From the NCBI GenBank assembly GCA_964651325.1, contig CAZYXP010000152.1, forward strand, positions 1 through 9,703: a DNA stretch of 9,703 bases, given 5' to 3'. This document shows, piece after piece, positions 5,587-9,703 of the stretch. The notes beneath the pieces were generated by a model, which worked only from the letters and a program-made list of their open reading frames with translations, searched no databases and was not told where the DNA came from. The first letter of the stretch is position 1. Each line of letters begins with the position of its first letter. The stretch comes from JADFOB01 sp964651325. GTDB lineage: Bacteria; Planctomycetota; Phycisphaerae; UBA1845. The translations under genes were made by a program, and so were the position numbers.

Positions 5587-8107
5587 GCGGAGTTTCTTCC
5601 TTCAGTGCGGGCAAGCTTAACAACAAGACGGCCCCGCGGGGCTCGTTGGCCGCTGCCCATAGACGGCCATTGTGGGCTTCAACTATGGATCGACTGATCG
5701 ACAGCCCCATGCCCATACCATCGGACTTGGTTGAATAGAATGGTTCGAACATGCGGTCAACCTCGCCATTTTCCACGCCGGGGCCGGTGTCCAGGATGGC
5801 GCATTGAACCTCATCGGAGCCCGAACGGGATGTCTGGATCACGACCGATCCGGAGGGATCGCCGGCGCTGGTCGCGGCCTCGACGGCGTTGCGCATCAGG
5901 TTGATCAAGACTTGCTCCAATTGGATCGAATTGCCGAACACGTGAAGCGGCGACGGAGCAAGCTCGCAACCGATTCGCAGCCCCCCCGCCTGCTTCTCGA
6001 AGTGCACGAGTTCGACGGCCCGGCGCACTATCGCGTTCAGATCGACGCGGCTCGGCTTTTCCTCTGGCTTGCGACCGAAGGAGTGCATGTGCTGAATAAT
6101 CGCTCCCGCTCTTTGGGCTTCGTCCGCGGCATGGTTCAGGATCGCCGAAAGCTTCGCGTCAGTCGCGGCGCCGGACCGGATATGCTCGACGCAGGCGTGA
6201 ACATAGTTCACGATCGCGGCCAGCGGCTGGTTCAATTCATGCGCCAATCCTGCGGTCATTTCATTCAGCATGCCCACCCGTCCGAGGTGCGACAACTCCG
6301 CGAGCCTGGCCCGAGCGCTTTCTTCAGCGACGGTACGCTCTGTAATGTCCCGAGTGACGGATCGATAGCCTACGTATTCCTCGTCGTCATTGAAAATCGG
6401 GTGCCAAGCGATCGAGCACCAGGCGATTTGACCATCCTTTCGGTGCATCCGAAAACGCTCGTCCTCGGAGGACGTCCGCTCGGTGCGCGCCGTCTCCATG
6501 GCCATCGCGATGCGATCCCGATCATCTGGATGCACGAGGGAAACGGGGTAGCCCTCCATGGCCAGGCAGGCTTCAACGCTATAACCGGTTACGCTTTCCA
6601 CGGCTGGGCTGATCCACTGGATCCGCCCGTCGGGGGCGATCCAATTCTCCCAGCTAAAGGTGTAACAGGCGATGGCCCGAAAACGCTCCTCACTCTCTCG
6701 CAGTGCGGTGTCGGCGCGCTTCCGCTCCGTAATATCGCGTACAAACCCGGTGAACAACCGACGCCCCGGAAGGCGCACCTCACTGCACGATAAGTCGAGC
6801 GGGAAAACGGTTCCGTCCTTGCGCACCCCCTCCACCTCCCGCGTCAACCCCAACACCTTCGGACACTGCGTCTGGTCATATCGTGCGAGGAAGTCATCAT
6901 GATGCTCATCGGGTGGCAGTGCGGCAAGCAAATTGACGTTTTTCCCGATGATTTCCTGCTCCGTATAGCCGAATATCCGCTCCGCCGCGGCGTTGAAGGA
7001 CTCGATCATCCCGCGTTCGTCGATGGTGATAATTCCCTCGGCGGCCGTATCAAGGACGGCGCGGGCCCGGACATCAGTCTCCTTCAGCTCCAGGGCGTAC
7101 TGCTCCGATTCTCGGCGGGCCGCATGTACGGCCAGTATGAACCGACACAGAACAACGACCGCAGCGCCGAGCAGCAGAATCAACAGAGCGTTGGCAATGG
7201 CCGTAGCGGCATGGGGGAGACCAGATGCCGCAAGCAGCGCCCTGGAATCGTATAGCGATGCCAGAAACCAATCCCCGCTGTCGCCCACTTTGAGTCGGGT
7301 CCAGTGCGCCGCTAAGCGGTCGGCGCGGAACGACTCATCTTGACCGCCGAAGAATCCCTTCACGCCTTGAGGGTCGAACTGCGCGTGAAACCAGGGTTGT
7401 ACACTGGCGGGAATGTCCTGGCAGCTGAATTCGTCTCCCGATTCATTCACGATATACAGCGCGTTTTGCACGCTGCTGTGTTCGAGGACATCGGAAATGT
7501 TCGCCGACGGCACCATCGCCGCTACGATGCCCATCAATCGCCCTTCGGATCGTATGGGGACCGAGAGCACCAATCCCGGTGCCCCCACGCATAAGGAAAC
7601 CGGCGGCCCAAGTAGCCGGGTGAGCGATGGATCTTCGGCGAAACGACGGATGTGCTCCATCTGTACAGCATACTCCTGCTCTTCACGCTCTAGGGAATGC
7701 AACTCGCTCGCGTCGCGCTCCTCATCACCGCGCTCGAATGCCATGAACGGGCGTGATCGACCGTCAAACTCCTTCTGGATCACATAGATTTCCGGTATCT
7801 TGTGCTGATCGTAGTTGGCCTCGTAGATGCCGCGCAGGAAATCGTAGGAATCGGTATTGAACTTCTGCAAATCTGGGTTGGAACTCAAGATCCGCAAACA
7901 GAGCCAAACCTCATTGAAGTAATCCTCTGTCTGGCGTTTGGCTAAGGCCAGCTTCAGCTTGTTGCGGCCAATGAGATGATTTCGGGAGCGTTCGCGTTGC
8001 TGATAGTGGTTCAGCAATACCGAAAAAGAGATCACTAGGGAAATGGATGCAGCGAAAACCTGCCCCCACCGCAGCCCAAACTGAGCCTTCTTGCCAATCC
8101 GGTTCAA
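5555..8107 (-). CDS. Membrane sensor histidine kinase with FixL-like PAS domain
   Basis: The product has 850 residues. It starts at TTG 8107, supported by a strong Shine-Dalgarno. Layout: membrane helix about 14-33; extracytoplasmic sensor region about 34-300, weakly Cache-like (VLSVPIRSEGRLMGIVAAMV at 180-199); second helix about 301-325; PAS1 about 345-463; PAS2 about 471-592; HisKA with phospho-His623 (LAHELNQPLA); and an ATPase domain with N-box Asn736/Asn740, G1 box DTGPG (773-777), FEPFYSTK (787-794) and GMGMGLS (797-803). The kinase core closely resembles FixL (LAHELNQPL, LINLMRNA.EA, GMG.GLSIS..IVEAH). PAS1 keeps residues matching the Bradyrhizobium FixL haem pocket: His403 (His200), Arg409 (Arg206) and Arg423 (Arg220); the His214 position is Lys417. 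The kinase probably integrates an external ligand with a cytoplasmic signal and phosphorylates the overlapping FixJ-type regulator. Kinase identity is certain; haem binding is inferred. Confidence 0.93.
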   Translation of the reverse strand: MNRIGKKAQFGLRWGQVFAASISLVISFSVLLNHYQQRERSRNHLIGRNKLKLALAKRQTEDYFNEVWLCLRILSSNPDLQKFNTDSYDFLRGIYEANYDQHKIPEIYVIQKEFDGRSRPFMAFERGDEERDASELHSLEREEQEYAVQMEHIRRFAEDPSLTRLLGPPVSLCVGAPGLVLSVPIRSEGRLMGIVAAMVPSANISDVLEHSSVQNALYIVNESGDEFSCQDIPASVQPWFHAQFDPQGVKGFFGGQDESFRADRLAAHWTRLKVGDSGDWFLASLYDSRALLAASGLPHAATAIANALLILLLGAAVVVLCRFILAVHAARRESEQYALELKETDVRARAVLDTAAEGIITIDERGMIESFNAAAERIFGYTEQEIIGKNVNLLAALPPDEHHDDFLARYDQTQCPKVLGLTREVEGVRKDGTVFPLDLSCSEVRLPGRRLFTGFVRDITERKRADTALRESEERFRAIACYTFSWENWIAPDGRIQWISPAVESVTGYSVEACLAMEGYPVSLVHPDDRDRIAMAMETARTERTSSEDERFRMHRKDGQIAWCSIAWHPIFNDDEEYVGYRSVTRDITERTVAEESARARLAELSHLGRVGMLNEMTAGLAHELNQPLAAIVNYVHACVEHIRSGAATDAKLSAILNHAADEAQRAGAIIQHMHSFGRKPEEKPSRVDLNAIVRRAVELVHFEKQAGGLRIGCELAPSPLHVFGNSIQLEQVLINLMRNAVEAATSAGDPSGSVVIQTSRSGSDEVQCAILDTGPGVENGEVDRMFEPFYSTKSDGMGMGLSISRSIVEAHNGRLWAAANEPRGAVLLLSLPALKEETPHERVAENIRR

Positions 8108-8114
8108 ACTAAAG

Positions 8115-8120
8115 CCTCCC
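8115..8120 (-). promoter_or_regulatory. Shine-Dalgarno deciding the kinase TTG start
   Basis: On the - strand this reads GGGAGG, 7 nt before TTG at 8107-8105. The match and spacing are near ideal, and the resulting N-terminus places a short basic segment directly before the first membrane helix, so the rare TTG start is well supported. Confidence 0.8.
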
Positions 8121-8180
8121 TGGGTCCGGATGATCGGACGATCGCACAGGACAGACGGAGCTTACTGCCACACGATGCAA

Positions 8181-8197
8181 AAACGATCGACGCTTCC
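8181..8197 (-). promoter_or_regulatory. Candidate regulator site upstream of the histidine kinase gene
   Basis: The + strand reads AAACGATCGACGCTTCC, matching the 4753-4769 site at all 13 positions outside a central N4, in the same orientation and at almost the same distance from the start codon (-74 to -90). The centre also contains the palindrome CGATCG. Autoregulation of the kinase-regulator operon by its FixJ-type product is the simplest reading, but it is inference. Confidence 0.5.
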
Positions 8198-8572
8198 GTC
8201 AAGACACGCCATGGGTAGCCATTTCGCCCGAACCCACTGCTAAGTCGGTGGCCGCACCTCGCTAGCTTGCCGATGTTCGAATCAGCGGACGATCAATCCG
8301 TTGCGGTCATTCCACGGAAAAATGATCGTGACTCCGGGCTATGCGGCTGACCGGCAGCAAACATATTCCCGTGCTCGGTCGCCTGCGTGCCTGAACAATC
8401 CCAACTGAGACCTGCTTGCTTAACCCGTCCGACGCAGTTCCTTTCTAGCAGAATAGATTAGGGGACTCAAGCCACAAATCAGCACCTTATCCATATCGTC
8501 ATTACAAATTGCTCAGTCTCGGCTAATCAACAGAATAGGCGGAATGGACCGGTAGCAAGGGCGCTGACACCA

Positions 8573-8589
8573 GGGATTCTCAGAATCCC
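8573..8589. repeat. Inverted repeat GGGATTCT-C-AGAATCCC
   Basis: Perfect 8-bp arms surround one base. As RNA it folds as a 6-bp stem with a 5-nt loop. It lies between the 8761 gene and the kinase gene, about 170 nt past the former's stop. No T-run follows on either strand, so it is not a standard intrinsic terminator; a protein-binding site or processing hairpin is possible. Confidence 0.45.
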
Positions 8590-8741
8590 GTTAAGAACTC
8601 CCCTGGGAGCATGAGGGATCCATCCTGAGCGTGTGGCAATGTGGAGCAGCCATTGTGGAAGCGTGCGTTGGACGCTACCGGGGGGCGGATTTTAGGCTGG
8701 GAATCATCTGGAGATCAGTCGTGGATAGCCCAGGCCCTATA

Positions 8742-8758
8742 ATGCGATCGACGCTTCC
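8742..8758. repeat. Third, partial copy of the 17-bp regulator-like site
   Basis: The + strand reads ATGCGATCGACGCTTCC. Bases 8745-8758 are identical over 14 bp to 8184-8197; the AAACG arm is degraded to ATGCG. It begins two bases past the stop of the 8761 gene. With the kinase-proximal copy it brackets most of the intergenic region. Confidence 0.5.
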
Positions 8759-8760
8759 TC

Positions 8761-9411
8761 TCATTCAAGGATCAGGTGTTCCAGCCTTATCTCCCCTACC
8801 ACCACCGAGACCTTAGCTCCTCGCTTTACGAAACCGCCCGGGTTAGCAAACATCATGAAGTAGGATCGACCGGCCAGGGGCTTTCTCGATGTCTGTCTCA
8901 GTGGCCCAACCTTGGGTGGGCTGGGCGAAAAGAATCTCGCTCCAGACGCCTCGTCAACCAGGTAAGTTTTGGCCCGTCGGTTCATCCAGGGGATCGCCTT
9001 CTCTGAATCCACGACACGATAGCGTACGTCGATCATGTAGTTTGCGGCAGTTAGCCGCACGCCGAGCACTTCGATTCCCAACTCTGGATATGAGCGGATC
9101 TGGCCAAATCCCGTTGCGGGCTGGGGAACGGGGACGGGCTCCGCCCCCGGCCGCACAGGCTTGGAGTCCTCGTTCGCAACGTGGGAGGTTTCCGTTCGGG
9201 GCACTGCGCCGTCGACGCTCCGCGACTCCGCGCCGCCGGCTGCTTTGCCGTCGGAAACGCTCGTTCCGGTCGACGTGCGATGTGCCGTACCCGACGTCGC
9301 GCAAGCCGGACCAATCGTCAGCATCACAGCAAACGGGGCAGCCCATAAGGCCACAGCCGGTCCGCGCACAGCGGTCCAGCGTTTCAGCTCTAGGTTCTCT
9401 ATAAGCCTCAT
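8761..9411 (-). CDS. Exported or lipid-anchored conserved protein of unknown function
   Basis: The ATG at 9411 gives 216 residues; an in-frame GTG at 9450 would add 13. The ATG is preferred because AAGGAG lies 11 nt upstream and it puts Lys/Arg shortly before a hydrophobic segment (AVALWAAPFAVMLTIGPAC). This looks like a signal peptide; the Cys after GPA could be a weak lipobox, but Pro before the last Ala is unusual. A low-complexity Ser/Thr/Pro/Gly linker (about 60-100) leads to a compact C-terminal domain beginning near FGQIRSYPELGIEVLGVRLT and containing VRYRVVD, RRAKTYLVDEASGARF and RKPLAGRSYFMMFANPGGFV. I recall similar domains in uncharacterised envelope proteins but cannot name a family or function. 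It is separated from the kinase operon by 653 nt, so a shared role is not implied. Confidence 0.75.
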   Translation of the reverse strand: MRLIENLELKRWTAVRGPAVALWAAPFAVMLTIGPACATSGTAHRTSTGTSVSDGKAAGGAESRSVDGAVPRTETSHVANEDSKPVRPGAEPVPVPQPATGFGQIRSYPELGIEVLGVRLTAANYMIDVRYRVVDSEKAIPWMNRRAKTYLVDEASGARFFSPSPPKVGPLRQTSRKPLAGRSYFMMFANPGGFVKRGAKVSVVVGEIRLEHLILE

Positions 9412-9422
9412 GTCCTTGCGCG

Positions 9423-9428
9423 CTCCTT
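9423..9428 (-). promoter_or_regulatory. Shine-Dalgarno favouring the ATG start at 9411
   Basis: This reads AAGGAG on the - strand, 11 nt before ATG 9411, slightly longer than ideal. It lies inside the alternative frame starting at GTG 9450, which lacks a comparable upstream purine tract. Confidence 0.5.
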
Positions 9429-9573
9429 TGACCGCATGATCGGCGATCACCGCGACACAATCAAGCCTGAATTTCGTCGCACTTCGCAGGCGTGCATCCG
9501 TTTATGGGACTTGCGCCACGCGGATGCGAATCGCTGAGGCGCATCAACGCGTAAGCGCTACGGCAAGACTAGT

Positions 9574-9646
9574 GTCGCGCCACTCGAAAATGTGCGGGTT
9601 CGCACGGCCGCGCGGGCTAAAGCCCGCGGCTCGGGTGGGGCGCGAC
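9574..9646. repeat. Composite REP-like element: two hairpins closed by an outer stem
   Basis: The outer arms GTCGCGCC (9574-9581) and GGCGCGAC (9639-9646) are perfectly complementary. Between them are a hairpin with stem GTGCG/CGCAC and loop GGTT (9592-9605) and a second hairpin with arms CGCGGGCT/AGCCCGCG around AA (9611-9628). The second matches the reverse complement of the element near 4051-4078. It lies about 160 nt upstream of the start of the 8761-9411 gene. The stretches on both sides (9412-9573 and 9647-9703) hold no gene or promoter I could support. Confidence 0.6.
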
Positions 9647-9703
9647 TTCCCGCAGACTCAAGCGTGACCATGCACTAAAGTCGGTCGTATTTCTTGGGTG
9701 TAT

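Larger units (their letters stand above)
8108..8760. other. 653-nt intergenic region without a convincing gene
   Basis: Reading frames here are short and lack coding bias. The stretch holds the kinase's Shine-Dalgarno and candidate regulator site at its left end, an inverted repeat at 8573-8589, a GGAAGCGT copy at 8657-8664 and a 14-bp repeat at its right end (8745-8758) identical to part of the left site. I found no tRNA, no clear sigma-70 promoter pair and no transposon ends. The length leaves room for a small RNA or distal regulatory sites. Confidence 0.5.

Noticed and set aside
5804..6793. Long + strand open frame (329 codons) inside the histidine kinase gene
   Set aside because: The opposite strand encodes unmistakable PAS, HisKA and ATPase motifs throughout; this frame has no recognisable domain.
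8573..8589. tRNA T-arm-like stem (GGGAT, 7-nt loop, ATCCC)
   Set aside because: The loop lacks TTCRA, and no acceptor, D or anticodon arms can be built around it.
8631..8816. + strand frame of 61 codons in the intergenic region
   Set aside because: It overlaps the end of the - strand gene at 8761, has no good ribosome site and lacks the local G/C third-position bias.

Overview
The window looks like a piece of a GC-rich planctomycete-like chromosome, probably related to Phycisphaerae. The evidence is protein style: secreted cysteine-rich proteins that combine MopE-type, myxococcal-type and CTDC-type disulfide repeats with dockerin-like EF-hand loops, a C-terminal CCN..CC..W cysteine block I associate with planctomycetes, strong G/C-ending codon use, and short GC-rich hairpin repeats between genes. 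I saw no transposase, phage gene, CRISPR array, rRNA or tRNA.

Left part (1-4080, + strand): two consecutive genes for exported proteins. The first is cut by the window edge. It carries a MopE-like metal-binding motif, a paired dockerin-like segment and a C-terminal beta-rich (cohesin-like) domain. The second is complete, with a signal peptide, the same beta-rich domain at its N-terminus, five 62-residue eight-cysteine repeats, a run of shorter cysteine repeats, the planctomycete-style cysteine block and a C-terminal dockerin-like region. A pair of 23-bp repeats with palindromic cores lies between the genes, and an 18-bp tandem repeat plus a GCAA-loop hairpin follow the second.

Middle part (4231-8107, - strand): a signalling cluster. 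A membrane sensor histidine kinase with a large extracytoplasmic sensor region, two PAS domains and a complete kinase core overlaps by 32 nt a FixJ-type response regulator (receiver plus LuxR-type helix-turn-helix). About 280 nt further along is a stand-alone receiver with no output domain. The first PAS domain keeps the FixL haem-pocket histidine and two pocket arginines, so oxygen or another haem ligand is a plausible input. A 17-bp site of form AAACG-N4-ACGCTTCC (+ strand) lies 74-95 nt upstream of both the kinase start and the stand-alone receiver start. This suggests two transcription units under one regulator, perhaps the FixJ-like protein itself.

Right part (8108-9703): a 653-nt stretch without a convincing gene that contains further copies of the GGAAGCGT core, then a - strand gene for an exported, possibly lipid-anchored protein of unknown function, and finally a composite GC-rich hairpin element related to the one near 4060. 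A possible 48-codon gene (4088-4234) sits between the secreted-protein gene and the stand-alone receiver; the two convergent reading frames would end on the same palindromic CTAG.
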